Both the position numbers and the translations under genes were made by a program. From Lysinibacillus fusiformis (GTDB lineage Bacteria; Bacillota; Bacilli; Bacillales_A; Planococcaceae), in NCBI RefSeq assembly GCF_016925635.1, contig NZ_CP070490.1:4947086-5011085 (forward strand): a stretch of 64,000 bases of DNA, given 5' to 3'. The notes below the pieces were generated by a model. That model worked only from the letters and a program-made list of their open reading frames with translations. It did not search any database and was not told where the DNA came from. How positions within the stretch are numbered: the first letter of the stretch is position 1; every line of letters starts with the position of its first letter. Shown here one piece after another: positions 1 to 9,082 of this stretch.

Positions 1-1028
1 CCTGTGATAGAAGAAGGTAATTTCTTCAGTACAATAACAGGTAGTAATGTAATGACAAATGCAATAAAGATTGACACGACCGTTTGGTAGCCAATAAATA
101 ACGTTACTGTTTCGGCAGTAAACATTAAATACAATAAAAGACCAATAACTGCGCAGGAGATAGAGCCTAACACTTTATCCATCCCTTTTGGTAGCTTATC
201 AATGATATATCCGCTACCATATACACCTATAATCGTTGTAATGGCAGGTATTGTTTGTGCCCAACCAATGGACATTAAATCCAAGCCTCGATTTTTTTGA
301 AGATATGTTGGAATCCAAGAAACTAATCCCCAGTTCACTGCATAAATACAAAAATAAGCAATAATTAAATTCCACATTAGTGGTGTTTTCAATAACTCTT
401 TAAAATTCACTTTATTCGCAGGATTTTCTGTTTCAGCTGTAGCTGTTTCGTCTTGCGGAAGTTTAATATATTTCCAATATAAAAAGGCAACTATTGCGCC
501 AATGGCCCCAATGATAATAAACATCATGCGCCAGCCAATCGTTCCTAATAAATAGGCAGCTAGCAGCGGCACGATGAGTGAGACAATCCCACCAGAAGTA
601 AGCATGATGGACATTGCTCTTCCTCTTTCTTCTTTCGGGAAGATCGTAGCTATAATCTTAGAGCTTGATGGCTGAAATCCACCCTCGCCAATGCCAAATA
701 AAAAGCGAATCACAATCATCGCTGTTAAAGACCAAGCAATCGCCGTTAGGCCCGTGAAAATAGACCACATGATAACCGCCATCAATAAAACTCGTTTTGC
801 GCCAAATTTATCCGCAAGCCAGCCACCCGGTATTTGCATAATGGCATAACCTAAAAAGAAAGCGCTTAAAATAATACCCGTAGAAGATGCATCCAATTGC
901 AAATCCCCTGTAATCGAAACGACTGCATAGTTCATAATGTAGCGATCCAAATTCCCTAAGGACCAGCCTAAAAATAATAGTGCAAGGATGACATTTCTAG
1001 ATTTTTTCGTTACTTCATTTGTTGTCAT
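1..1028 (-). CDS. MFS transporter, ACS-like (3' end outside window)
   Basis: The reading frame is open from an ATG at 1028 to the window edge (342 codons, C-terminus missing). The N-terminus reads as a classic major facilitator: a first membrane helix containing LGNLDRY, then GYAIMQIPGGWLADKFGAKR, which is the conserved loop 2-3 signature, and GIGEGGFQPSSSKII in helix 4. These features match the anion:cation symporter subfamily (sugar acid and organic anion uptake). The substrate cannot be told from the sequence. A strong ribosome site (GGGAGGG) lies 5 bases before the ATG. The gene is downstream of, and on the same strand as, a regulator (1337-2638), but a hairpin terminator lies between them. 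Confidence 0.85.
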   Translation of the reverse strand, partial: MTTNEVTKKSRNVILALLFLGWSLGNLDRYIMNYAVVSITGDLQLDASSTGIILSAFFLGYAIMQIPGGWLADKFGAKRVLLMAVIMWSIFTGLTAIAWSLTAMIVIRFLFGIGEGGFQPSSSKIIATIFPKEERGRAMSIMLTSGGIVSLIVPLLAAYLLGTIGWRMMFIIIGAIGAIVAFLYWKYIKLPQDETATAETENPANKVNFKELLKTPLMWNLIIAYFCIYAVNWGLVSWIPTYLQKNRGLDLMSIGWAQTIPAITTIIGVYGSGYIIDKLPKGMDKVLGSISCAVIGLLLYLMFTAETVTLFIGYQTVVSIFIAFVITLLPVIVLKKLPSSIT

Positions 1029-1285
1029 TCATATCCCTCCCATATATAGACATCTTCTCTTTATTGCCATGACCGTTCTTGATTATCATTGCCCCCTGTC
1101 AATAAATCCCCTCTTATATACCGACAATTTCGTTATATATTCGTATAATAATCAAAGTTCAATGAAAAAACAATATTTTTTTGAAAATTTCTAATAGATA
1201 ATCGTCTTCGCATCCCCTTATTATTTACCTAAAAAGTCGCTGAATTCGTTGATTTATCTGTATTAAGAGCTTCTTCTAAAAAAAG

Positions 1286-1327
1286 CACAAAAAATGTCCC
1301 ACACCACTTATTGGCATGGGACATTAT
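1286..1327 (-). terminator. Rho-independent terminator of the regulator gene
   Basis: The arms AATGTCCCA and TGGGACATT flank a loop, and a T-rich tract follows on the minus strand. It sits just after the stop codon of the 1337-2638 gene. The rest of the 1029-1336 gap shows only the ribosome site of the transporter. Confidence 0.8.
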
Positions 1328-1336
1328 TATAAATTT

Positions 1337-2638
1337 TTAGACAAGTTGATACATTTTTATAGGTCTACCTCGCGTATGCTGCAATTCTTCTCCACAAATT
1401 CTCGCTAAATCGACATTACATAAATCTGCCACGATTCGTTGGGCATTTCTTTCGCTCATTTGCAACTGTGTCGCTAAATCCTTTGTCGTAAAATGCTTCC
1501 AGCGCATTTTCTGTACGAGTGCATGTATTTTCATATAGGTTTTAATACTAATATTCCCTTTTTTTAGTTTTTCTAAAATATAAGGGTCTTCTGCTCGGTA
1601 GGAATAAGATAGCTCTTCTACATTTCCTACCGATTCAATAATGGTGCCATCATCCTGTATCATCACGATATCAATAGCTTCATTTTCCTTTGTCTGTCTT
1701 AGTCCTCGGTGAGCATGTAACTCGGCATTGAACACTGTTTGAGCAAAACCAATACCTGCTGTCACCTTTGCCTCCATTTCAATCGATAACTGATACATTT
1801 TTTCTTGTAAAAATCGTATTTGCCCTTCAATAGCTCCTCTTGTACTAAAGATCGTATATTTGCCGTTCCCCTCTTCAATAAGAGAGCCATCAATCTGTTC
1901 ACAGAGCTGTAGTAGATTTTCCTTCGTACGCAACTCTAAATATTGAATACGATAGCCTTGCTTCATGCGCTCTTTTAATGAATCGAAGTCTTTTATTTCA
2001 AGCATGACCGCACCAATTTGCGTTTCTTTATAATAGGACGTTTTGATCTTTTCTGTAAAAAGCTGAACCGTATGATAAATTTCAGTTTTTGTCGGAGAAA
2101 CCCAATAAGACGGAACACCACGTTTCTTCAGCTCTTCATCAACAGAAGGATAACAAGTAATCGCAAAATCAATCTTTCCCGCCTGCCAAAGACTATAGTG
2201 GAAATCAAATAACTCTTGTGGATCAATAGCCACATCAAATTCCTTTAGATACATATGATGAACATTATTTTGAATCTCCGCAAGACTTTCTGAAGCCATT
2301 TGAGAAGGCGAAGGAATAATATCAATACTGACATTTTCAATAAACTTTTTTTGTTGATAGGACTGCTCTAAAAACCCTCGATAAATGGCCGCTTCGGAAA
2401 AAATAATATGGGTCAATTTATCTTTAGAAACACTCGTTTGACTGGCTATTTTATAGGGAATGTAGCCAGAAAATAGCCAGAAATCTACAGCCTGATTATG
2501 TGTCTCCACAAGATGCTTTGTTTCCGTCGCCACTTTATATATATACGGAATAAATTCCATATCCTGTTCGATTTCTCGCGCTAATCCAATGATTCTTTCA
2601 ACGGATTGAATGGGACCAACAACACCTATTTTATACAT
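1337..2638 (-). CDS. Transcriptional regulator with diverged GGDEF-like and winged-helix domains
   Basis: A protein of 433 residues. The N-terminal ~190 residues look like a ligand-binding or receiver-type alpha/beta domain (starts MYKIGVVGP). Residues ~200-330 resemble a degenerate GGDEF/cyclase fold: AVMLEIKDFDSLKERM, then an IEEGNGKYTIFSTRG stretch and TAGIGFAQTVFNAELHA. The expected catalytic GGDEF residues are not seen, so it is probably regulatory only. The C-terminus (~365-433) is a winged helix: FTTKDLATQLQMSERNAQRIVADL. It lies upstream of the MFS gene on the same strand, so control of that transporter is an inference. The family name is not recognised with certainty. Confidence 0.65.
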   Translation of the reverse strand: MYKIGVVGPIQSVERIIGLAREIEQDMEFIPYIYKVATETKHLVETHNQAVDFWLFSGYIPYKIASQTSVSKDKLTHIIFSEAAIYRGFLEQSYQQKKFIENVSIDIIPSPSQMASESLAEIQNNVHHMYLKEFDVAIDPQELFDFHYSLWQAGKIDFAITCYPSVDEELKKRGVPSYWVSPTKTEIYHTVQLFTEKIKTSYYKETQIGAVMLEIKDFDSLKERMKQGYRIQYLELRTKENLLQLCEQIDGSLIEEGNGKYTIFSTRGAIEGQIRFLQEKMYQLSIEMEAKVTAGIGFAQTVFNAELHAHRGLRQTKENEAIDIVMIQDDGTIIESVGNVEELSYSYRAEDPYILEKLKKGNISIKTYMKIHALVQKMRWKHFTTKDLATQLQMSERNAQRIVADLCNVDLARICGEELQHTRGRPIKMYQLV

Positions 2639-2747
2639 CTTTTGTTCCTACCTTCTTTGTGAAACTACCATCTTTATGTAAACTATTTCTTCCTTTGTTG
2701 TACCTAGTATAGCGGACAATCAAATTACTAGACAAATCTTATGTATA

Positions 2748-2776
2748 AAGAAAAGCCTCGAAAACTGTTCGAGGCC
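2748..2776 (-). terminator. Terminator after the surface protein gene
   Basis: GGCCTCGAA / TTTCGAGGC stem followed by TTTTCTTT on the minus strand, 16 bases after the stop codon at 2792. Confidence 0.85.
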
Positions 2777-2791
2777 ATCTAGAAGTAACTA

Positions 2792-5638
2792 TTATTGCTC
2801 AGTTGGATACATTTTTGTATAAAGTAATTCTAATCTTTTAGAAAGCTTACCATAGGCAGTTTTCCATGCTTTGCGCGCTGTTTCATCGCCCCCTGCTGGT
2901 TCGTATTTAGTATGCACCTCGTCAACCTTTTTCAAATCACCCTCTGCTTGTGTGAGCTTCGAATAATTTTTAACAACCTTCTTATCAGCATCACTCAAAG
3001 CATCATAGGCTTTACGGATTTCACTTACTTTCTCCTGCAAACCATCAATATATTCACCTTTTTCAAGAAGTAAATTGATCGATTCAATTAGCGACAACGC
3101 ATTTTCATTCGTTTGCTGTTGTCCTTTTTGCTGATCAATAATCAATTGTCGAGTCCCTGCATCAATCAGGCTCACTTGTTTAGATGTAAGCTTTTCAAAT
3201 GCCTTGATAACGGTGCTTGGATTAGTCGCAAAGGATTTCTCATAGGTCTTCATAAAGCTTTCCACTTTTTTCACATCTGCAAGCGCTGTTTTTAAAATAT
3301 CATAATTCGTAATCAACTTTTTATCACTTGAACTAAGACTACTATACTGCGTAGAAAGATTTTTAATTGTTTCAATCGTTACGACATAGAGATTATTGGC
3401 AACAATTGTAGCAATGTCATTATTTAGCTGTGTGAGCTTCGATGCATTTTCATCGATATTTTGATTTTTTAATAAAGCTTCATATTGTTCTTTTGCTAAA
3501 TGCTGCTGATTCGCTGGTAATTTTGCATAAGCTTTTTGCACTGTTTCAATTTTTTTAGCTTTTTTCGCAGCATCTGTTTCTTCTCTAGCAGTCTGTATTT
3601 TTTTATAGAATGATTTCACACCCGTAATATCCTTCTTTGCCGCCGTTAATAAATAATAATTTGTCACATATTTTCTTGCAGCTGAAGACAATTTTTTATA
3701 AGATTCGGTAGCTGTATCAACAGCCGTTTCTAATTGATTGAATGAATATTTCGTCACATCCGCAAATTTGGCGATATCCGTCTTTAACGCCTCTGCTGCT
3801 GCTTTATCAGTAGGCACTTTACCATTGCCATCAACAGAAATCTTTGGCGTGTTTAGTAAAAAATCTTCAGCATTATATACAAGTGACTGCTGTAAATTCG
3901 TAAGATTATTATAAGCTTTTAAAGTACTTGTATAGCTTGAATTAAGTTTACTTTCCGTAACACCAGTGGTTGCAGATAGCTTTTGATACGCATCCATATC
4001 TTTATTTACTTTTTCGGCTGCTTTTAAATCTTTCTGTAAGGTAACAAGACTATCATAGCCAATGATTTGTGCTGCTGAGGCTTTCGTTAAGCTCTTGTAT
4101 TCTTTGATCAGTTGATTGACATTATTGACATGACTTTGCCATGAACCCGCAGACGGATCGAACGGATAGACATCATCACCAATATAGCTATCTATATCAT
4201 GATTTAGTTTTGTAATTTGGCTTTCTTCAGCACGTTCTGCTGTAGTCAAACGTTGCACATACGCATCTGGCACTAATTTTAATTGTTTATACGTTAATTT
4301 TTCATAGGCTGTTCGAATGGATTTAGCTGTCGTCACTTGTTTATTCGGTGTAATATTTGTAGCTAATTTATCAAATGATTTAATAAATTGCTCGACCTTT
4401 TTAATATCCGATTTAGCCTCAGTCAAAATGGCTTGGTTTTGAACAGCAGCTCGGTAGCTTTGTGATAGTTTCTCAATATCTGCTTCAAGCGTCTTCACAA
4501 TCTCCTGTAAGGAATCAACATCAGCAGCTACATATTTCACAAGTGAATTCTCATAAGTTAGTAAATTAATAATGGTTTGATTGAGACTTCTCACTGCTTT
4601 TATCTCTTCAAGATCATTTGGCTCATTTAATAGATTTTTAATGCTCTTATATAAGGTCTCATTTACATCTAAGCTACGCTGTAACAGATCTAGCTTATTA
4701 TAAGCCTCCTCTATTTCTTTAATTTGTTTTTCATTACTAGTCTCTATTTTGCTCCATTTTTCATTTAACTTATTTAGTAATTCAACATCAGCAAGCGCTC
4801 GCTTTAAGACATCGTAATTGGACACATTCCCTTTAGCTGCTGCTGATAAAGATTGATAGTTTTTTTCTAGTTCCGCAACTTTAGCACTGAATGCTTCTAA
4901 GCTTGATACATTGTATTTATTGTCATTGACCAATAAAGTTTCAATTTCGGTAGTTAAAGTATCTGTAGATTCTTTTGATACTGTAATGGTATCTGATAGT
5001 TTAGATTCCGCAAAAGAAAGACCCACTTTTGCTTTAACTGTAACAGCAATATTCTTAATATCCTTTTCAATAGCATCCTTTGGGATCGTATAGGTACTAC
5101 CTGTAGCTCCCTCTATGATAGTAAAGGAGTTATCACCCAGTTTATAAAACCATTGATAACTATATGTAATTTGACCACTTTGCAATTCTGCACCATTCTT
5201 ATCAGTGACAGTAATACCAGCTACTTTCACTGTTTCCCCAGGTGCTGCAAAACCAGAAGATTGACCTTCTAAAGTTGGAATGGTGATTTCAAGATCTAAT
5301 GGCTGAATTTTGCGTGGTTCACTTTGAAATTTTTTATTTTCTGTCGTAGTTGCTTCCACAAAAATGGTTTTTCCAGCTGCTTCGATGGGCACTTTTAAGG
5401 AAATGGACGTAGCACCAGGAATCGGCTTATTTGTTGAACCCTCTTCACCAGTAATTTCCTCTAGGTAATACCATTGATAGGCATTGACGATAGTTTCATT
5501 TGGTAATTTATCCACTTTCAATGTTTCATTGACAATATTTTTCCCACTGACTGAAACTAGTTCAGTTGCACCTGCTACAGTTGAAACAATAAGTGCTACA
5601 GGAATAGCTGCTGCTGTTAAAAATAATTTTTTATTCAA
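2792..5638 (-). CDS. Large secreted surface protein: two Ig-like domains and many alpha-helical repeats
   Basis: The preferred start is the TTG at 5638, which has AGGAGG 9 bases upstream. A longer frame from 5656 would place that ribosome site inside the coding region. The result is 948 residues. The protein starts MNKKLFLTAAAIPVALIVS, a Sec signal peptide ending near GATE. Two Ig-like modules follow (about residues 30-220), each with a YQW(Y/F)Y core and a GAT-S-Y/L pattern as in Lysinibacillus/Bacillus surface proteins. The remaining ~700 residues are repeats of about 75-85 residues with the pattern Y..LS...K..V.NY..L..A..D, predicted helical bundles. No SLH domain, LPXTG motif or C-terminal membrane anchor is present, so it is either released or held by an unknown wall interaction. 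The function is unknown. Confidence 0.75.
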   Translation of the reverse strand: MNKKLFLTAAAIPVALIVSTVAGATELVSVSGKNIVNETLKVDKLPNETIVNAYQWYYLEEITGEEGSTNKPIPGATSISLKVPIEAAGKTIFVEATTTENKKFQSEPRKIQPLDLEITIPTLEGQSSGFAAPGETVKVAGITVTDKNGAELQSGQITYSYQWFYKLGDNSFTIIEGATGSTYTIPKDAIEKDIKNIAVTVKAKVGLSFAESKLSDTITVSKESTDTLTTEIETLLVNDNKYNVSSLEAFSAKVAELEKNYQSLSAAAKGNVSNYDVLKRALADVELLNKLNEKWSKIETSNEKQIKEIEEAYNKLDLLQRSLDVNETLYKSIKNLLNEPNDLEEIKAVRSLNQTIINLLTYENSLVKYVAADVDSLQEIVKTLEADIEKLSQSYRAAVQNQAILTEAKSDIKKVEQFIKSFDKLATNITPNKQVTTAKSIRTAYEKLTYKQLKLVPDAYVQRLTTAERAEESQITKLNHDIDSYIGDDVYPFDPSAGSWQSHVNNVNQLIKEYKSLTKASAAQIIGYDSLVTLQKDLKAAEKVNKDMDAYQKLSATTGVTESKLNSSYTSTLKAYNNLTNLQQSLVYNAEDFLLNTPKISVDGNGKVPTDKAAAEALKTDIAKFADVTKYSFNQLETAVDTATESYKKLSSAARKYVTNYYLLTAAKKDITGVKSFYKKIQTAREETDAAKKAKKIETVQKAYAKLPANQQHLAKEQYEALLKNQNIDENASKLTQLNNDIATIVANNLYVVTIETIKNLSTQYSSLSSSDKKLITNYDILKTALADVKKVESFMKTYEKSFATNPSTVIKAFEKLTSKQVSLIDAGTRQLIIDQQKGQQQTNENALSLIESINLLLEKGEYIDGLQEKVSEIRKAYDALSDADKKVVKNYSKLTQAEGDLKKVDEVHTKYEPAGGDETARKAWKTAYGKLSKRLELLYTKMYPTEQ

Positions 5639-5821
5639 ATCTATTGACCTCCTCAATCCTTCTAATGAATTATATCGGTCATATGGCCATAATTTCCTTG
5701 ATTCTACGGTAAGTATTGTAAAAAGTGTATTTTCTCCTGATTCTCATTTTGCAAAATAATATTTTTTTGATATCATTTTATTATTTTTGATTTATTAATG
5801 CATTTAAATAAACACAACTTC

Positions 5822-5874
5822 AAACAAAAGCCTTCTAACCTGCATTCGTAGCATCTACGATGAGATTAAAAGGT
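5822..5874 (-). terminator. Probable terminator of comP
   Basis: A long imperfect stem with a perfect core CGTAG/CTACG and outer arms CCTT..TAA / TTA..AAGG. The minus strand continues with CTTTTGTTTG. It lies between the stop codon of comP (5915) and the surface protein gene. Confidence 0.55.
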
Positions 5875-5914
5875 GTTAAAAAAATGTATGCACTTATGCT
5901 TCCGCTTCATCTGG

Positions 5915-8269
5915 TTATCCTCGTATCATATAAGTTGGTCGGGTCAGGGTCCTATAGGCATAGGGATTCGTATGTTGGGTTTCACTTACTCGAATATGAA
6001 TCGTCATCCCTTCTCCTACTTTGCTGTCTAAGGCGAATTTCCCATTAAAAGCTTGAACTCGCTCCTGCATACCTTGTATGCCCATGGAATCGGCAAGCAG
6101 AATATCATCTATATTACAACCTACACCATCATCGCTATACAAAATTTGAAAGCCTTCTTCAGTGCCTAGTAAATGTATTTCAACTGTATTAGCATAGGAA
6201 TGTTTTAAAGCATTATTTAATAATTCTTGGAACAGGCGATAAATCATTAAATTTAAGCGTTCATCCTCTAAATAGAGACGGTCAATCGTATAAATCAAAA
6301 CAAATTTAGCACGTTTATGGATTTTTTGGATTAATTTTTCGAGGGCTGCATTTAAGCCTAATGTATCTAGCAGAGGTGGCTTTAAATTTTCACAATAGCC
6401 TCTTAAATCATTCAGTGAGATAATCATATGTTCATGAAGTTTTATAAGTTTAGATGGGATCTCCTCTTTTTCTTTTGCATGCATGAGGACATCCATTTCC
6501 CTTGCGATGTGCAGTTGTTCTTGTAAAATCGTATCATGAAGTTCCTGTGCTAACTGATATTTTTCCTCCTCGAAACGTAGCCAAAGTAATTTATTGAGCC
6601 ATGGTAGCTGTCGATTATCAGCCTCTTTCATATGCTTTAACTGATTCAAAAGCTCCTCAACCATTTTCGTGTTTTCAATAAAATTATTTAAATAGAGCAG
6701 CAATAATTCTAACCATAGTAATTCCTCATCCTTGAGATAAATCGTTTTATTATGGTCCACAACAAGGATTCGTTTATAGTTCACATCTTGATGAATAAAG
6801 GCGATATAGAAATGATCTGTTTTTTTAATATCCCCTAAGCCTAATCGTTCAACTAGTACCTCGTCTATTTGATGCTGCGTGTATTCTTTGGATTTATTTG
6901 TTAAGGTAACTTGATGTGTTTGAAAATCGTAAGTGAGCACATACACACTTTCCATCTCAAGCTGGACCACAACCTCCTGCACAAACCTCTCCAATAAATC
7001 CTCAATCTTCACCACTCTACCAATACTCTCAACGGTCGTATACAAGCGGTGAATGTAGTCCCCTTTTGTAGAGAATAAAATTTTCCGTTTACGGTAATCA
7101 ATCCGCTCTTTTATGTAAAACAACGCCATTAACGATAGAAAGGCAAAAAAGAAAATCTCCGTCATTCGTGAAATGGATAGATCCGCAAATAAATAGAGAC
7201 CGATTAACAGCCATATGGTAAAGCCAAATGAGAAATTGAAATAATAACGTAATCGAGAAATGAAATACTCCATATCGAAAATACGTTCAGTTAGTTGTGT
7301 GAAAATGAAGCTATACGGGATAAGCATTAAAAATAAAGAACATATATCTGCAGAAATTACATACTGATTAAACAAAATTACAGGTACTGCATATAAAAAG
7401 AGAAATGGTAAAAACGGTGTAATAACACTTATTAACAATAGTTTCAATTGAGAGGATTTATATCTATAGTATCCTACAATTAAAATACTTAGATTGGAAA
7501 TTAATAATATAAAAAATGTCCATAATATAACAGTAGAAAATAATGGGTTAATTTTCGGGAAAATTATGCTAATGATACTTATAAAGATTGCTATTAAAGG
7601 TAATACGTAAAGAATGGAAATATTTTTAATAAAAATCCATTTTAAATTTAAAAAAGAAAAATATTTTTTTAAAAAATGAATTAATATTACTAAACAAAGT
7701 AACATACTCCCACGATTAATAATCATACTTAGATTATCTAGTCGTCCAGATGCACCGCTACTTACATAAGCTATTGAAATAACTAACATAAAATACATTA
7801 GTAAATTTAAAAGTGTTGTTCCTTTTTGGGTTATTTTTAAATAAAAAGTAATCAATAACGTAAGGAAAAAGAAACATGCAGGAAAAAAAAAGAGATAATA
7901 AAATTGTTGGGGAATATCTAAGTGATTTATTTGAACATAGAGAATTTCACCATTTTGCTTTAAAATCTCTAATGTATTTGCTGCTCGAATTTTGGAATCA
8001 TATGTAATATTTGAAACTTCATCGACTTTGACTCCATCGACATTAATAACAATATCTCCAACAGATATTTTTTGATCAGTTGCCCATTCTTTATAATATG
8101 GTTCTTTAATAATCCATTGTCCATTTTCTTCCTGTATTTTTATGCTTACAAAAGGCGTGCTGTAGGTAACATAAAGGACATAAAAGCCTAGAGTTAAATA
8201 AATACCTACAGCAAGCCAAAACCATTTCTCTTTAATTAATGTCAATACCAAATTCCATTTTCTAAACAT
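5915..8269 (-). CDS. comP: ComP-type membrane sensor histidine kinase (quorum sensing)
   Basis: 784 residues. The architecture matches ComP of the B. subtilis ComX-ComP-ComA competence system. There is a first transmembrane helix (~15-38) and an extracellular PDZ-like loop (~39-115, with KISVGDIVINVDGVKV). A block of further membrane helices follows (~125-385, including ISIAYVSSGASGRLDNL, which resembles the same segment of ComP), then a cytoplasmic region. The kinase core is of the HisKA_3/NarL-partner type: phosphoacceptor His in ELHDTILQEQLHIARE (~575), N-box LFQELLNNALKHS (~695), and G-boxes DDGVGCN and MGIQGMQERV. The ATG lies inside the comX reading frame (28-bp overlap), so the two are translationally coupled. 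No NarL-type response regulator (comA) follows. Confidence 0.85.
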   Translation of the reverse strand: MFRKWNLVLTLIKEKWFWLAVGIYLTLGFYVLYVTYSTPFVSIKIQEENGQWIIKEPYYKEWATDQKISVGDIVINVDGVKVDEVSNITYDSKIRAANTLEILKQNGEILYVQINHLDIPQQFYYLFFFPACFFFLTLLITFYLKITQKGTTLLNLLMYFMLVISIAYVSSGASGRLDNLSMIINRGSMLLCLVILIHFLKKYFSFLNLKWIFIKNISILYVLPLIAIFISIISIIFPKINPLFSTVILWTFFILLISNLSILIVGYYRYKSSQLKLLLISVITPFLPFLFLYAVPVILFNQYVISADICSLFLMLIPYSFIFTQLTERIFDMEYFISRLRYYFNFSFGFTIWLLIGLYLFADLSISRMTEIFFFAFLSLMALFYIKERIDYRKRKILFSTKGDYIHRLYTTVESIGRVVKIEDLLERFVQEVVVQLEMESVYVLTYDFQTHQVTLTNKSKEYTQHQIDEVLVERLGLGDIKKTDHFYIAFIHQDVNYKRILVVDHNKTIYLKDEELLWLELLLLYLNNFIENTKMVEELLNQLKHMKEADNRQLPWLNKLLWLRFEEEKYQLAQELHDTILQEQLHIAREMDVLMHAKEKEEIPSKLIKLHEHMIISLNDLRGYCENLKPPLLDTLGLNAALEKLIQKIHKRAKFVLIYTIDRLYLEDERLNLMIYRLFQELLNNALKHSYANTVEIHLLGTEEGFQILYSDDGVGCNIDDILLADSMGIQGMQERVQAFNGKFALDSKVGEGMTIHIRVSETQHTNPYAYRTLTRPTYMIRG

Positions 8270-8400
8270 ACATCTTCATCAAACGAATCCAAAATTGCCT
8301 TTTGTTCTAATGCTGTTACACCAATAAGAGAAGCTTTTTTTTCTTTTAACAATGTCACCAGCGTCGGATTTTGCTCTAAATATTGAATCATGTTAATCAT
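8242..8400 (-). CDS. comX: ComX-type pheromone precursor (52 aa)
   Basis: A short gene missed by length-filtered gene calling. ATG at 8400, with GAGG 9 bases upstream, and TGA at 8242-8244. The product begins MINMIQYLEQNPTLVTLLKE and continues with KKASLIGV. This matches the ComX leader pattern (two aromatic/Leu-rich turns, then a Glu/Lys-Ala-x-Leu-Ile-Gly core as in B. subtilis ComX, KEACLIGF). The C-terminus ENGIWY supplies the tryptophan that ComQ isoprenylates in known ComX pheromones, here the penultimate residue. It overlaps the start of comP in another frame, exactly the gene order comX-comP. comQ should lie upstream, but 8401-8668 has no gene. Identification rests on motif, size and context; the product has not been tested. 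Confidence 0.8.
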   Translation of the reverse strand: MINMIQYLEQNPTLVTLLKEKKASLIGVTALEQKAILDSFDEDVCLENGIWY

Positions 8401-8611
8401 TAAAATCGCCTCATTTCTTCATTTTATAAGATTATAGTCACTATTTTATACCAATAAATCCTTATATAAAGGAATTATTAACCATATATGTAACTATATT
8501 TTCATTATACTATCTCTCTCCAATAATTCAACATAATTTTCTAAAAAATTCAAAAAATAATAGAATACGTAATAATTTTGCTTTATTTTCAATTGTTTTT
8601 CTCCAAAAATA
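8401..8611. other. Intergenic region upstream of comX
   Basis: AT-rich, with no reading frame worth calling on either strand. It must hold the comX-comP promoter. comQ, which sits here in B. subtilis-type loci, is absent. Confidence 0.6.
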
Positions 8612-8660
8612 GACAAATGAAAAGCTCCTTCCTTATAGTAGGAAGAAGCTTTTCATTTGT
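8612..8660. terminator. Hairpin terminator downstream of the SUKH gene
   Basis: Long stem with arms ACAAATGAAAAGCT...CTTCC and GGAAG...AGCTTTTCATTTGT around an 8-base loop, with T-rich flanks on the minus strand (CTATTTTT). It separates the SUKH gene from comX. Confidence 0.7.
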
Positions 8661-8668
8661 CTCTCTTG

Positions 8669-9052
8669 CTAATACTGACACCCTTCTTGTAGCCACTTGC
8701 ATAAATCAGAAGTAACCAATGTAGCATGTTGCCGATTCATATCACCACCATCTACTGCAAAAACACGATAATTCTCTGCCTTTATCGCCATTAAAAAGAC
8801 CATTCCCCCACTATCATCACCAATGGCAATATAGCCTTTTGCATATTCCGCCACTTCCCAAATCTCATTTCTTTCTAAAATGTCCTCTGTACCATAAATG
8901 AACACGCCATTCGTAAACGATAAACCGTTACTTTCCTTTAATACATGTCTATATGCACTCGGAAGTTGACAATTCAACCTATTTTCTATGTGTAAAATTT
9001 GGTGATCTGTTGCTGGAGGATATGCCGTATAGCTATTATGTATAGGTAACAT
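8669..9052 (-). CDS. SMI1/KNR4 (SUKH) family protein
   Basis: 127 residues. The SUKH signature is visible: an N-terminal helix with IENRLNCQLPSAYRHVLKESNG, then GVFIYGTEDI, and GYIAIGDDSGGMVFLM in the middle of the domain. SUKH proteins are commonly immunity proteins against polymorphic toxins or contact-dependent nucleases, but many orphan copies have no known role. It follows the ADP-ribosylglycohydrolase gene with a 30-bp gap and is probably co-transcribed. No toxin gene is next to it, so an immunity role is only a family-based inference. Confidence 0.75.
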   Translation of the reverse strand: MLPIHNSYTAYPPATDHQILHIENRLNCQLPSAYRHVLKESNGLSFTNGVFIYGTEDILERNEIWEVAEYAKGYIAIGDDSGGMVFLMAIKAENYRVFAVDGGDMNRQHATLVTSDLCKWLQEGCQY

Positions 9053-9082
9053 TCCGTCACCGTCCTTTCTAATAAATTTTTT

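Noticed and set aside
5860..6048. 62-codon plus-strand frame at the end of comP
   Set aside because: It overlaps the well-supported comP coding sequence and its terminator and has no family resemblance.
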